In this document: in pieces, positions 26,716 through 34,571 of the stretch
Numbering within the stretch: position 1 is the first letter of the stretch
Layout: each line of letters begins with the position of its first letter
Source: Rhodobacteraceae bacterium QY30
Lineage (GTDB): Bacteria; Pseudomonadota; Alphaproteobacteria; Rhodobacterales; Rhodobacteraceae
Direction: 5' to 3'
DNA: 64,000 nucleotides
Assembly (NCBI GenBank): GCA_002356635.1
Contig: CP023454.1
Coordinates: 1,224,501 to 1,288,500, forward strand
Made by a program: the position numbers and the translations under genes
The notes under the pieces: model-generated
What the model was told of the DNA's origin: nothing
Databases searched by the model: none
What the model saw: the letters and a program-made list of their open reading frames with translations, nothing else

Positions 26716-28333
26716 CCTTTACCGAACCAACCACATCGGCTTCAGCAAGCTCCTCACCGGGCTTGCTTTTTGCGTTTTGTGCGAAGGCCAGCATCGCCGT
26801 CAGCGCCCCCTGCAGCTCCAGGATGGTCCCCGCCGCCGTCTGAACGACCGTCACCGACTCGATCAGGCCGCGGATCGCGTCCAGCGCCTGGCTCCGGATC
26901 GCCGGGTCCGACAGCGTCGCGGCCAGGTCCGTGACCTTGCGCCGATAGATCTCGCTCAATCCCGGGTGCAACCGCACCGGCGAGGGCAGGGGGGCGTCGA
27001 GAGCCGTCTCGATCGCCGCCTTGCGCGCTTCCAGGTCTTCGAGCTTCGCCTTCAGGCCCGGGGTGCGCAGCCCATCGGCGATGGCCTCGTAAAGACCGTT
27101 CAAATGCCGCGACAGCTGCGCCTGTTCGCTCTCCAGCCGCGCCCGCTTGGCGGACTCGTCGGCGCGGCCGGCGTTGACCTGCTTGCCATAGGCGGCAACG
27201 AAGGCCGCCACCGCTTCCGGCTGCATCAGCCGCTCGCGCAGCAGGTCGAGAACCAGAGCTTCCAGATCGTCGCGCCGGAAGGATCGCTTCTGGCTGCAGG
27301 TGCCGAGCTTGCGGGCCGCGGAGCAGGCAAGGTAATCCTTGCCCACCGCCGCAAAGCCGCCACCGCATGAGCCGCAGCGCAGGAGCCCGGTCAGGAGATG
27401 GGTCTTGCGCTTCTGCTCCCAGAACCGCGTGGCCTTGATCGCCTGAACCCGCGGCTCGGCGTCGATCTCGCCCTGCCGGCGCTTGACCCCGGCCCAGAGC
27501 GCATCGTCCATGATCCGCAGGTCCGGCACCTCGGTGGTGATCCATTCCGCCTTCGGGTTCAGGCGCGACACCCGCTTGCCGGTCTCGGGGTCCTTGACGT
27601 AGCGCAGCCGGTTCCAGGTGAGCTTGCCGATGTAGAGCTCGTTGTTGAGGATCCCGGTGCCGCGCTGGCGGTGGCCGCGGATCGCGGTATCGCGCCAGGC
27701 CGAACCGCGCGGCCCGGGGACCTTCTCGGCGTTCAGCGCCTTGGCGATCGCCTTTGGTGACTGGCCGGCGGCGAAGTCGGTAAAGATCCGCCGGATGATG
27801 GCCGCCTCGGCGGCGTTGATGCGGCGCTCGCCGGTGATCGGCAGGCCGTCGGATCCAAGGCGGCGGACCACGTCATAGCCATAGCTGTTGCCCCCGCCGG
27901 AGGCGCCGGCCTCGACCCGGCCCCGGAGGCCGCGACGGGTCTTCGCCGCGAGATCCTTGAGAAACAGCTGGTTCATCGTGCCCTTGAGCCCGACGTGAAG
28001 TTCCGAGACCGCGCCTTCCGCAAGCGTGACGATCTGCACGCCGTAGAAACTCAACCGCTTGTAGAGCGTGGCCACATCCGCCTGGTCGCGGCTCAGGCGA
28101 TCCAGGGCCTCGGCGAGGATGACATCGATCTCGCCGCGGCCGGCGCGGTCGAGCAGGCTTTGCAGCCCGGGGCGCAGCAGCGCGGCGCCCGAGAGCGCCA
28201 TATCGGAAAACACCTCCGTGACCTGCCAACCCTCGCGGCTGGCGCGTTCCTGGCAGAGCCGGACCTGGTCCTCGATCGAGGCCTCGCGCTGCAACTGGCT
28301 GGAAAAGCGGGCGTAGATGGCGGCGCGAAGCAT
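26672..28333 (-). CDS. large serine recombinase (element C)
   Basis: 553 residues. The resolvase catalytic domain is at the start (AAIYARFSSQ with the nucleophile Ser, ALDRLSRDQ near residue 96), then the recombinase domain (about 165-290), a zinc ribbon (CGSCGGGFAAVGKDYLACSA...C) near 320-345 and a coiled coil near 390-430. The last residues GAGFEPATFRL are encoded by the complement of the tRNA-Met fragment, and the TGA stop lies in its anticodon loop. The ATG shares a base with the tyrosine recombinase stop. It probably catalyses integration at tRNA-Met. Confidence 0.92.
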   Translation of the reverse strand: MLRAAIYARFSSQLQREASIEDQVRLCQERASREGWQVTEVFSDMALSGAALLRPGLQSLLDRAGRGEIDVILAEALDRLSRDQADVATLYKRLSFYGVQIVTLAEGAVSELHVGLKGTMNQLFLKDLAAKTRRGLRGRVEAGASGGGNSYGYDVVRRLGSDGLPITGERRINAAEAAIIRRIFTDFAAGQSPKAIAKALNAEKVPGPRGSAWRDTAIRGHRQRGTGILNNELYIGKLTWNRLRYVKDPETGKRVSRLNPKAEWITTEVPDLRIMDDALWAGVKRRQGEIDAEPRVQAIKATRFWEQKRKTHLLTGLLRCGSCGGGFAAVGKDYLACSAARKLGTCSQKRSFRRDDLEALVLDLLRERLMQPEAVAAFVAAYGKQVNAGRADESAKRARLESEQAQLSRHLNGLYEAIADGLRTPGLKAKLEDLEARKAAIETALDAPLPSPVRLHPGLSEIYRRKVTDLAATLSDPAIRSQALDAIRGLIESVTVVQTAAGTILELQGALTAMLAFAQNAKSKPGEELAEADVVGSVKVVAGAGFEPATFRL

Positions 28334-29373
28334 CAGCGGTCCCCCTTCAGCTTGCGGATCAGAGCGGCATAGTCCCGTCCGGCCTCGATGGTCTGGGCGT
28401 GGATGTAATGGCGTTCGGCGGTCCGGAACCCCGAATGTGCCAGAACCGGGCGGATCAGTCGCGCGGAATCGGGCGAGATCCGCGCCAGCGTGGTCGCCGC
28501 CGCATCCCGGAAGAAATGCGGCGGCACGCGCTTGCCGGTCAGCGCCAGGGTCAATTTGGCGATGCGCTGGGTGAGATAGTCGCCTTCGAGGACCTCGCCC
28601 TTCTTGCCGACCCAGAGCCGGTCATGGCGATTGGTGCCGCGGGCCATCAGGGCGGGGCGCACCTCGGTGATGTAGCGCCGGAGCAAGGGGTCGACCTGGG
28701 CGGGCACTGCGGTCTCCCAAGGCACGCCGGTCTTCGTCATCGTCTCGGAGAGCGAAATCGTCACCTCGGTCGGGGTGACATGGACCGAGTGACCGAGGGT
28801 CAGTTCACAAAACGACCGCCGGCGCATCGGCAGCAAGGCGAGGAGCGCGATCATCGTGCCATCGCGGCGCCGCTTCAACGCTTCGAGCGGCGTGGCGGCC
28901 GCATCTGCATGGGCCCCGGCGTGATGTAGCCCGGCCTCGAGCAGGACCTTGCTCGAGAGGATCCGCCCGCGCTTGCGGGTCGGGTCGCCGCGACCGGCCT
29001 GCCGCTTCAACAGGGCCCGGAGCCGCAGTTCTGCGGTCCAGTCCCGCTCGGGGGCCGCCGCGCGCAGGAGGCGCAGCAGGGCGTCGATGAACATCAGTTG
29101 CGTCATCGGGGCGCAATGCGCCAGGTCGGCCAGCCAGGCCTGGAGACGGGGCAGGCTGGCGCGGTCCGCGGGCGGCAGAGACAGGACACCGGGGTCGGTG
29201 GTTGCAAGCCATTGCAGCCAGCGGCCATAGCGCAGGAAAAGCGAGTGACGCGATGTGGCGCGCAGGCGAGCCAGCGCGCCCGGGTCGTCGAGCGGGCCTG
29301 CGTCCCGGCAGAGCGCCTCCCACATGCGACGATCGGGCTCGGGCCAGCCGGCATAAGGCAAAACGAGACTCAT
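28333..29373 (-). CDS. tyrosine recombinase family protein (element C)
   Basis: 346 residues. The C-terminal half shows the tyrosine recombinase core: Arg in MRRRSFCELTLGH near 185, HFFRDAAATT (H-x-x-R) near 290, and LAHSGFRTAERHYIHA with the Tyr near 322. The N-terminal part is a helical core-binding domain. It is coupled to the serine recombinase by a TGATG overlap and to the upstream chimeric gene by ATGA, forming one leftward operon. Having two different recombinase types in one operon is unusual, so one may act in transfer or excision rather than integration. Confidence 0.85.
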   Translation of the reverse strand: MSLVLPYAGWPEPDRRMWEALCRDAGPLDDPGALARLRATSRHSLFLRYGRWLQWLATTDPGVLSLPPADRASLPRLQAWLADLAHCAPMTQLMFIDALLRLLRAAAPERDWTAELRLRALLKRQAGRGDPTRKRGRILSSKVLLEAGLHHAGAHADAAATPLEALKRRRDGTMIALLALLPMRRRSFCELTLGHSVHVTPTEVTISLSETMTKTGVPWETAVPAQVDPLLRRYITEVRPALMARGTNRHDRLWVGKKGEVLEGDYLTQRIAKLTLALTGKRVPPHFFRDAAATTLARISPDSARLIRPVLAHSGFRTAERHYIHAQTIEAGRDYAALIRKLKGDR

Positions 29374-29714
29374 CTGCGCCCCCGCTTCTTCGTCTCCATC
29401 AGTTCGGCGAAGGCCTTGGTGGCGCTCTTCACCTCGAGGCCAGAATACATGTTGATCACCTCGTCCTCGCCGATCAGGATCGGATTGGTGAAACCGAACT
29501 CGGCGATCGAGGCCGCAATCTGCGCGATCTGGTCCTCGCTGTGGGTCCGGGCGTTGCGGATGTAGGGGACCAGCCGGTCAACCGGGAGCATGTCGATCTG
29601 AAGCACGGGGCGGGGTCTTTCGGAGGGGGTCGGCCGAGGGCTGCGGCCTGAGGTGCGCACCCGCGCACCCAGAGCGCGCACCCAAGGCGCGGACCCAGAT
29701 TTTTCTTCTGTCAC
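29370..29714 (-). pseudogene. chimeric ORF: ParB-like N-terminus joined to an unrelated tail
   Basis: 114 residues. The part DMLPVDRLVPYIRNARTHSE to AEFGFTNPILIGED is the start of a ParB/Srx nuclease-like domain as in phage ParB-methylase fusions, where it should continue with an AGHGR-type motif. Instead the frame passes into NMYSGLEVKSATKAFAEL and a basic end (ETKKRGRR). The switch near 29,455 probably marks the junction between elements B and C. The stop overlaps the next start. The first 35 residues are low-complexity, so translation may begin at an internal Met. Confidence 0.6.
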
Positions 29715-29732
29715 TAGCGGTTAGACGCGCCT

Positions 29733-29782
29733 AGGCCCCCCGCATACGTCTCCCTTCCGGGAGAACCTAACGCGGGGGGCCT
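29733..29782. repeat. strong nested hairpin
   Basis: A perfect 11-bp outer stem (AGGCCCCCCGC at 29,733-29,743 and GCGGGGGGCCT at 29,772-29,782) encloses an inner 6-bp stem (TCTCCC, TTCC loop, GGGAGA). No T-run follows on either strand. It lies just upstream of the chimeric ParB-like ORF. It could be a terminator, a cruciform recombination site or a packaging/transfer site; the sequence does not decide. Confidence 0.6.
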
Positions 29783-29865
29783 GCCGGGAGCGGCGGCGGG
29801 AGCAGGGGTGACGGGGTCGGGGCCGATGCTTCGCGCTTCCGACACCCTTCGCCATCTTGCCTTCT

Positions 29866-30386
29866 TTATGCGTCAAAACCCGGGAAAGTGTCGCGCCCGA
29901 AGTTCGACGGATCGGGCCGGTTGTCCTCGGTTTCCGCGCCGCTTTCGCGCGGGGTTGTGCGGGCGATTGCGGTAAGGGGTTTTGCGTCCTTGCCCTTCGC
30001 CTTTGTTTTGTCGAGCTTTTCCAGCTTCTTCGAGATGGTCAGCAAAGCGGCCACCCAGCGGCGCCAGGCCGTGGATCGCACCACACCAGCCCTGATGCAC
30101 ACCTGCCGCCAGCGAGCACCCTCGGCTCGGAGCAGACAATCCGGGCATCCTCGGGATCGAGGAGGAGCAGCCAGTCGAAGCATTCCTCCATTCGGCTGAT
30201 GGCGGCCGCGCTGGGGATGACCCGCATCGGACGTTCCGGGGTGTAGCCATAGGCGTGCTTGGCGTCATGCACCACCGGCGGCCAGGAATTGCCATAGCCG
30301 CGGGGGCGGTCCTTCTCGGGCAGGTTCCTCAGGGTGTAGGCGGCTTCCTCGAGGCGATCCTCGATCTCGCGGGGCGTCATGCGCAA
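29866..30386 (-). pseudogene. DUF6362-like phage protein, frameshifted
   Basis: From ATG 30,386 the frame reads MRMTPREIEDRLEEAAYTLR to MEECFDWLLLLDPEDARIV, then turns to nonsense (SEPRVLAGGR). The expected continuation EGARWRQVCIRAGV, STAWRRWVAALLTI is in another frame ending at TAA 29,866. One indel near 30,120-30,150 separates them. The family is common in phage-like elements of this group and the second half looks like a helix-turn-helix, so a terminase-small-subunit or regulator role is possible. It follows the initiator gene of element B on the same strand. Confidence 0.7.
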
Positions 30387-30416
30387 TGGGGCTCTCCTTC
30401 GGGGCAGGGGGCGGGG

Positions 30417-31325
30417 CTAGTAGACTTGGTGGGCGCGCAGGGTGGCCTCGGTCACAAAGCCCGCCCGCAGCAGCGCATCGCGCTGGGTGTTCGTGACGGC
30501 GCTGGGCGGCACGTAGGCCCCCGAGTTCAACCAAGCGGCCAGGCGCGCCAGTCGATCGTCGGACGAAAGGGCAGGGCCAGCGCCAGCTTCCCCAGCACCT
30601 TTCGGCCTTGCCGCCTGGGCAATCCGTCGGGCATGGCGCGCCGCGATCGCTTGGCTGAAGTATTCCCAGGTCCTGATCGGGCTGCCGCGAGGCTTGGCCG
30701 TGCGCTCGGCGATCACCGGCAGGACGTCTAGCTCGAGGTCGTAGCCCGCTTTCAGCCAGGCGCCGATCGTCGCCGACGTGGCGGTGATCGCCGCCCTGGC
30801 CGCCGGGGTCATCCTCTCGCCGCAGGTGGCAAGGCAGGCGATTTCTGCCGCGTCCAGATCGGGGCCGTCGTCGCCTGCCGAAACCTCGGCCCGGCCCTCG
30901 CGCGTCGCGCCCGCGTCACGCGCGGTAGTAATTACTGGTTCTTTACTTACAGGGTTAGTGTCCAGATTCTGGACACGGCTTTTCGCCAAATCTGGACACG
31001 GCTCCGGGGTCGACCCATGTCCAGAATCTGGACATGGCTTTGGGGTAAATTCTTCCTCGAAGCCGAGGAAGTACCGGGTCGTCCGCTGGCGTTTCGTGTC
31101 ATCGTCGAGGCGCCGTTCGCGGCGGATCAGCCCGGCCTGTTCCAGCTTGTCGAGATGGGTGTTGAGGCTGGCGCGGGAGATTTCGGCATCGGCCGCCAAC
31201 TGGTCCTGCGACGGAAAGCACCCGTAATCCGGGTTGTGCCGGTCGCAGAGATGCCAGAGGACGAGCTTGGTCGCAGGCGCCAGCCCGCGCTGCTGGATCG
31301 CCCAGTTGGTGGCTCGATGGCTCAT
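30417..31325 (-). CDS. replication-initiator-like winged-helix protein with intragenic iterons (element B)
   Basis: 302 residues, paralogous to the element A protein at 17,802-18,809: same start (MSHRATNWAIQQRGL), the winged helix with FPSQDQLAADAEISRASLN, a repeat-encoded middle (PCPDSGHG, PCPDLAKSRVQNLDTNPV) and the tail block PPSAVTNTQRDALLRAGFV. The centre (about 165-240) differs from A. The ATG overlaps the upstream stop by four bases. Initiator function is inferred from the lambda O-like layout; a regulator is the alternative. The gene appears intact although its neighbours are broken. Confidence 0.75.
   Translation of the reverse strand: MSHRATNWAIQQRGLAPATKLVLWHLCDRHNPDYGCFPSQDQLAADAEISRASLNTHLDKLEQAGLIRRERRLDDDTKRQRTTRYFLGFEEEFTPKPCPDSGHGSTPEPCPDLAKSRVQNLDTNPVSKEPVITTARDAGATREGRAEVSAGDDGPDLDAAEIACLATCGERMTPAARAAITATSATIGAWLKAGYDLELDVLPVIAERTAKPRGSPIRTWEYFSQAIAARHARRIAQAARPKGAGEAGAGPALSSDDRLARLAAWLNSGAYVPPSAVTNTQRDALLRAGFVTEATLRAHQVY
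30931..31036. repeat. candidate replication origin B: AT-rich tract plus palindromic iterons
   Basis: Full palindromes lie at 30,958-30,976 (GTGTCCAGATTCTGGACAC) and 31,016-31,036 (CATGTCCAGAATCTGGACAT core), with a half site TCTGGACAC at 30,991-30,999. GGC follows the right arms. The AT-rich tract 30,931-30,957 abuts the array, and the 17-bp word TTACAGGGTTAGTGTCC at 30,947-30,963 is identical to 18,305-18,321 in element A. The arms read TCCAGA instead of the TCCG of element A. Confidence 0.7.
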
Positions 31326-31528
31326 AGCGCGGCCGTCACCGTGAGGCGGCGCACGATCGCTTCCATCAGCGCGATCCGCAGATGCGCGTCGTCCTGGCGC
31401 ATCTTTCCGGCCCGCACCCGCGCCCAGTAGAACTGGCGCCGTAGGTCAAGCTCGCGCTGGGCCTCGGCGATCAGGGCAGCGACCGGAAACCGGCCCTCGG
31501 GGGTGAGTTTGGTCATCGGCGCCCCCAT
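31322..31528 (-). CDS. small hypothetical protein of element B
   Basis: 68 residues (MGAPMTKLTPEGRFPVAALI...), mostly one long helix pair (EAQRELDLRRQFYWARVRAG and RIALMEAIVRRLTV). The ATG at 31,528 follows the HTH stop at once; ATG 31,516 is the alternative. Its stop overlaps the initiator start (ATGA). It replaces the small gene plus VRR-NUC pair found in element A. No family recognised. Confidence 0.65.
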   Translation of the reverse strand: MGAPMTKLTPEGRFPVAALIAEAQRELDLRRQFYWARVRAGKMRQDDAHLRIALMEAIVRRLTVTAAL

Positions 31529-31529
31529 C

Positions 31530-31784
31530 TCAGCGCCGCCCGGCCACGGCCTTGTGCTGGCCGGTTTTGCGGGCTTCCTGATCGCGCAACCAGTCGCGGA
31601 CGGCCTCCTTCCGGTAGAGCACTTTGCGGCCAACACGGACGCAGGGCGGCCCGACCCGCCTGGTTTCCCAGCGCTGCAACGTGTCGACGGAGAGGGCCAG
31701 CTGCCGGGCCAGTTCAGCCCGGTCAAGCCAGCCGTCCAAGAGCGCCGGATCGGCGCCTGTGTCCTTCAAGGGATTGGTATCCAT
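31530..31784 (-). CDS. excisionase-like helix-turn-helix protein (element B)
   Basis: 84 residues. WLDRAELARQLALSVDTLQRW plus GPPCVRVGRKVLYRKEAVRDW is the AlpA/Xis-type winged helix, homologous to the element A protein at 19,437-19,682. ATG 31,784 has GAGGAG six bases upstream. A 52-bp motif that recurs upstream of the element B integrase lies 74 bases before the start. Probably a directionality factor or regulator of int. Confidence 0.85.
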   Translation of the reverse strand: MDTNPLKDTGADPALLDGWLDRAELARQLALSVDTLQRWETRRVGPPCVRVGRKVLYRKEAVRDWLRDQEARKTGQHKAVAGRR

Positions 31785-31857
31785 GGGTTTCTCCTCGCGC
31801 CACCGCCCCGGGGATCGGGGCCGTTTGATCGGCATGGAGAAATCAGCACGACGAGGT

Positions 31858-31909
31858 GACCGGCGCGGAGGCGGAAACCGGCGGAAAGGACGGAGGGATT
31901 ATTCCGGCC
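31858..31909 (-). promoter_or_regulatory. repeat motif upstream of the HTH gene (element B copy 1)
   Basis: On the gene strand this 52-base stretch matches 44 of 52 positions of 32,700-32,751, the copy upstream of the element B integrase. The best conserved part is CTTTCCGCCGGTTTCCGCCT followed by CGCCGGT. The element A motif (TTCCGCCT...CCGGTC) is a shorter relative. Confidence 0.65.
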
Positions 31910-32093
31910 GACGAAAGCACGTCATCGGACGGCATCTTGACCGCTGAAATCGACTTGAACGGCGCTGCGATTGTGACAACTTCAGGAGGAGTTCCAATAG
32001 ATTCGCCGAGACGTCACCGCGCCCCCTGGGTGAGGTGCGCCATGGATTCTCCCGTGGCGTCCAACAAGGGAAGGCGGTGGTGGGAGGCAGTTT

Positions 32094-32684
32094 ATGGCGT
32101 TCGTCGCCCGAAGTTATTATTCTGTGCTCGAGACTTCGTTCCGCTGGGAATGCAGCCAGATCGAGATTGTCGAGCTTGCCATGGCCGAGCGGATCGATCT
32201 GGTCGTCGCCTTGGCCGATGTCCAGTTCGATGACGGCACCGAGGCGGCACAGGCTGTGATCCAGGGCGGCGCGGTGCGACCGCTGTTTCGTGCCTATGGC
32301 GCGCCTGAACCGCATGTGATGATCCGCCGGGTTCGCCCCGCCAACTGCGGATGGAAGCGGATCGCAGTGCCGGAAGAAGGGATCAGAGTTATGGCGCCGG
32401 ATTTGCTGATCACCACCTCGGAAGTCGAGCGGTTCGAGGACGAGAACAGTCTCGTGCGACGTGTCGTCTCCGGGCCTGGCGTACAATCTCGCTACGACTG
32501 GGACGGGTTCTATGCGGAAATCATCTGTCGGGTGCATGACCGGGGGCTGCCTGCAAAGCAAAAGGAGCTGATCGACGAAATGCTGGACTGGTTTCTGAAC
32601 AGGTCGGCCAACGGCGAGGCTCCCGATGAATCAACAATTCGCAAGAAGATCAGGGGTTTCTGGAACAAGTTGCGGCCGGAATAG
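32094..32684 (+). CDS. conserved element protein, intact relative of the split element A gene
   Basis: 196 residues starting MAFVARSYYSVLETSFRWEC with GGGAGG nine bases upstream. It has two parts: residues 1-110 of unknown fold, and a C-terminal helical part (RYDWDGFYAEIICRVHDRGL, GEAPDESTIRKKIRGFWNKL) that resembles a helix-turn-helix end. The element A homolog (20,306-20,908) has a stop codon where this protein has Trp near residue 96. It is divergent from the HTH gene and lies just before the integrase. The function is unknown; a regulator is plausible. Confidence 0.75.
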   Translation: MAFVARSYYSVLETSFRWECSQIEIVELAMAERIDLVVALADVQFDDGTEAAQAVIQGGAVRPLFRAYGAPEPHVMIRRVRPANCGWKRIAVPEEGIRVMAPDLLITTSEVERFEDENSLVRRVVSGPGVQSRYDWDGFYAEIICRVHDRGLPAKQKELIDEMLDWFLNRSANGEAPDESTIRKKIRGFWNKLRPE

Positions 32685-32699
32685 GTCCAGTTCCGCCCT

Positions 32700-32751
32700 G
32701 ACCGGCGTAATCCCACGGACCTTTCCGCCGGTTTCCGCCTCTGCGCCGGTT
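32700..32751 (+). promoter_or_regulatory. repeat motif upstream of the integrase remnant (element B copy 2)
   Basis: Matches 31,858-31,909 at 44 of 52 bases but in opposite orientation, because the integrase here is on the plus strand. It ends 65 bases before the integrase ATG. The placement relative to the gene is the same as in element A (22,254-22,282). Confidence 0.65.
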
Positions 32752-32816
32752 TGCCCCGAATGAGAGATTGCTCCGCGCCGCGGGTCGTCGCTGACTGCGG
32801 GTGAAAGGAGCGTCAC

Positions 32817-33764
32817 ATGAAGGCAAAACTCTCTGAACGCGTTGTAAAGGCTGCCGAAATCGGCAGCCGCAAGTATGTCCTCTTCGATGAGGATACCCCC
32901 GGCTTCGGGCTCTGCGTCTACACCACGGGGCGCAAAGGCTTCGTGCTGATCTACCGGATCGCGGGCCAGCAGAAGCGCTTCACGATCGGGGTCTGGCCGA
33001 CTTGGTCGGTCACCGCGGCCCGGGATGAGGCGAAGCGCTTGATCCGCGAGATTGACCGCGGCGAGGACCCGCTTGATACCCGCAAGGCCGCCCGCGGGGC
33101 GCCCACGGTCAAGGAACTGGCGGAGCGCTTCATCGAGGAACACCTGCCGAAACTGGCAAAGACCAACGCCTCGGACCAGAAGAGCATGCTGGAAAAGCTG
33201 GTTCTGCCCGAGTGGAAGAACCGCAAGGTCGCCGACATCACGCCCACCGACGTCGATCGCCTCCTGACCAAGATCGCCGCCGGGCGGGCGCGGCCATCGA
33301 AGAAGAAACCCACGCAAAAGCGGCGCAAGAAGCTGGCCCCGCCGAAGCCCACGCCGGTCCGTGCCAACCGCGGGGGCGAGATGCTGCGCAAGATGTTCAA
33401 CCTCTCCATGCTCTGGAAGATGCGCCCCGACAACCCGGCCTTCGGCTTCCGCCGCCGCCCCGAGGTGGCCCGTGACCGGTTCCTGTCCTTCGAAGAGATC
33501 GAACGCCTGGCAAACGCCCTTGCGGTCGATGAAGATCAGCGCGCCGGCAAGGGGGCCTGGCGCGACAATGTCTTCGTCGAGCGCCTGTGGCGGACCATCA
33601 AATACGAAGAGGTTTACTTGCGGGCCTATGCCTGCGTGTCCGAAGCCCGCGCCGGGATCGGTCGGTATCTGAACTTCTACAACCGCCGCCGCCCTCATTC
33701 GTCGCTTGACGGCAAAACCCCCGATCAGGCCTACTTCACGACACCCGAAGCGGTGGCGGCATAA
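32817..33764 (+). pseudogene. tyrosine integrase truncated and fused to an IS3-family transposase tail
   Basis: Codons 1-243 match the element A integrase family (arm-binding domain with FVLIYRIAGQQKRFTIGVWP, core-binding domain, then RDRFLSFEEIERLANAL...DEDQRA). The element A protein goes on to its catalytic domain here, but at codon 244 (33,546) the frame enters GKGAWRDNVFVERLWRTIKY to NFYNRRRPHSSLDGKTPD, the end of an IS3-family OrfB. The catalytic Arg, His and Tyr of the integrase are all missing. It cannot act as a recombinase; the N-terminal DNA-binding part might still be made. Confidence 0.9.
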
Positions 33765-33826
33765 CCGAAGCGGAAAACCACTTAGAAAACGCCCGGAACC
33801 TGTTCAGATCAACCGAACCACCTCTG
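33546..33826 (+). mobile_element. IS3-family remnant: orfB tail and right end
   Basis: Only the last 72 codons of orfB (with the final Glu-containing VERLWRTIKYEEVYLRAY segment and RRPHSSLDG) and the downstream end remain. The right end lies between 33,806, where the minus strand reads TGAACAGGTTCCGGG, similar to the TGAACCGCGCCGGG end at 278, and about 33,826, where a methylase gene fragment begins. The rest of the IS is gone, so the integrase and IS interior were joined by a deletion. Confidence 0.75.
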
Positions 33827-33984
33827 CCACCGAGGTCGGACTTGTTCGATACGCCCGTGCGCAGGCGCTTCAGCGCGGTTTCCTTGTTGCCGAAGGCCTC
33901 AAGAAACTGAAACGGAAATTCCTTCCGATCGAAAGGTTTCTCGGCCAGTTCGGAGATGGCTTGCTCAATCTCAACAGCGTTCAT
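33827..33984 (-). pseudogene. N-terminal fragment of a class I (MmeI-like) restriction-methylase
   Basis: From ATG 33,984 the minus strand reads MNAVEIEQAISELAEKPFDR, FPFQFLEAFGNKETALKRLR, GVSNKSDLGG, the usual start of large type IIL/PglX-like adenine methylases. The similarity stops where the IS end begins. The ATG overlaps an upstream stop (TGATGA), where a short open frame (...LASETGERLGQQQRLE) ends. Only about 53 of some 900 expected codons remain. Confidence 0.7.
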
Positions 33985-34266
33985 CAGTCATTCCAAGCGT
34001 TGCTGCTGGCCAAGGCGCTCTCCGGTTTCGCTGGCGAGGTTACGGACTGATTGTTCCGCACTCAAGTCACGCTGTGCTGGCAGCGTATACCTTATACGGA
34101 AAAGCTACGGGTCGACCTGCATCTGCGAACCAATTCGGATCAACCTGTAAATTTAGTGTCCTGTTTTGTGTCGCATCCAATCGCAACCCGGCGCAATCAC
34201 TTGGGCGGGTTGATTGGCGGGTATCACCAATGGTGTGCTAATTTAGTGTTAAGAAACAATGACGAG
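33985..34266. other. island edge between the methylase fragment and tRNA-Ser
   Basis: No gene is supported. A short minus-strand open frame ends at 33,983 but has no clear start. The word AATTTAGTGT occurs twice (near 34,148 and 34,240), both AT-rich in a GC-rich genome, as in integrase arm-site regions. The stretch next to the tRNA 3' end is where an attachment core is expected. Confidence 0.4.
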
Positions 34267-34356
<90 letters not shown>

Positions 34357-34571
34357 GCGCTTTCTGGGGGTCGTCGTAGGCGGGGGATGTAACGGCCCGC
34401 GCAGCGGTCTGCAACAGCTTTTTCGCAGTCTCAGGCCATTGCGTCGAAATTCACGCGGCGGACGGGCGGCGGTGCTTGGCAGCGACGGGGCAAGGGCTTA
34501 GACTCCGTTATTGGGACGCATGCGCACGCCTGGTGCCTGCCGTTCCGCGCAATTCCCGGGGATGGCTGCTC

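Noticed and set aside
29600-29700. GCGCACCC repeats as iterons
   Set aside because: The three copies are imperfect, unevenly spaced and GC-only, and no initiator gene is adjacent. They are more likely low-complexity coding sequence.
30958-31036. LexA or other host repressor boxes
   Set aside because: The spacing, the in-frame coding role and the shared architecture with element A fit iterons better than operators of a host regulator.
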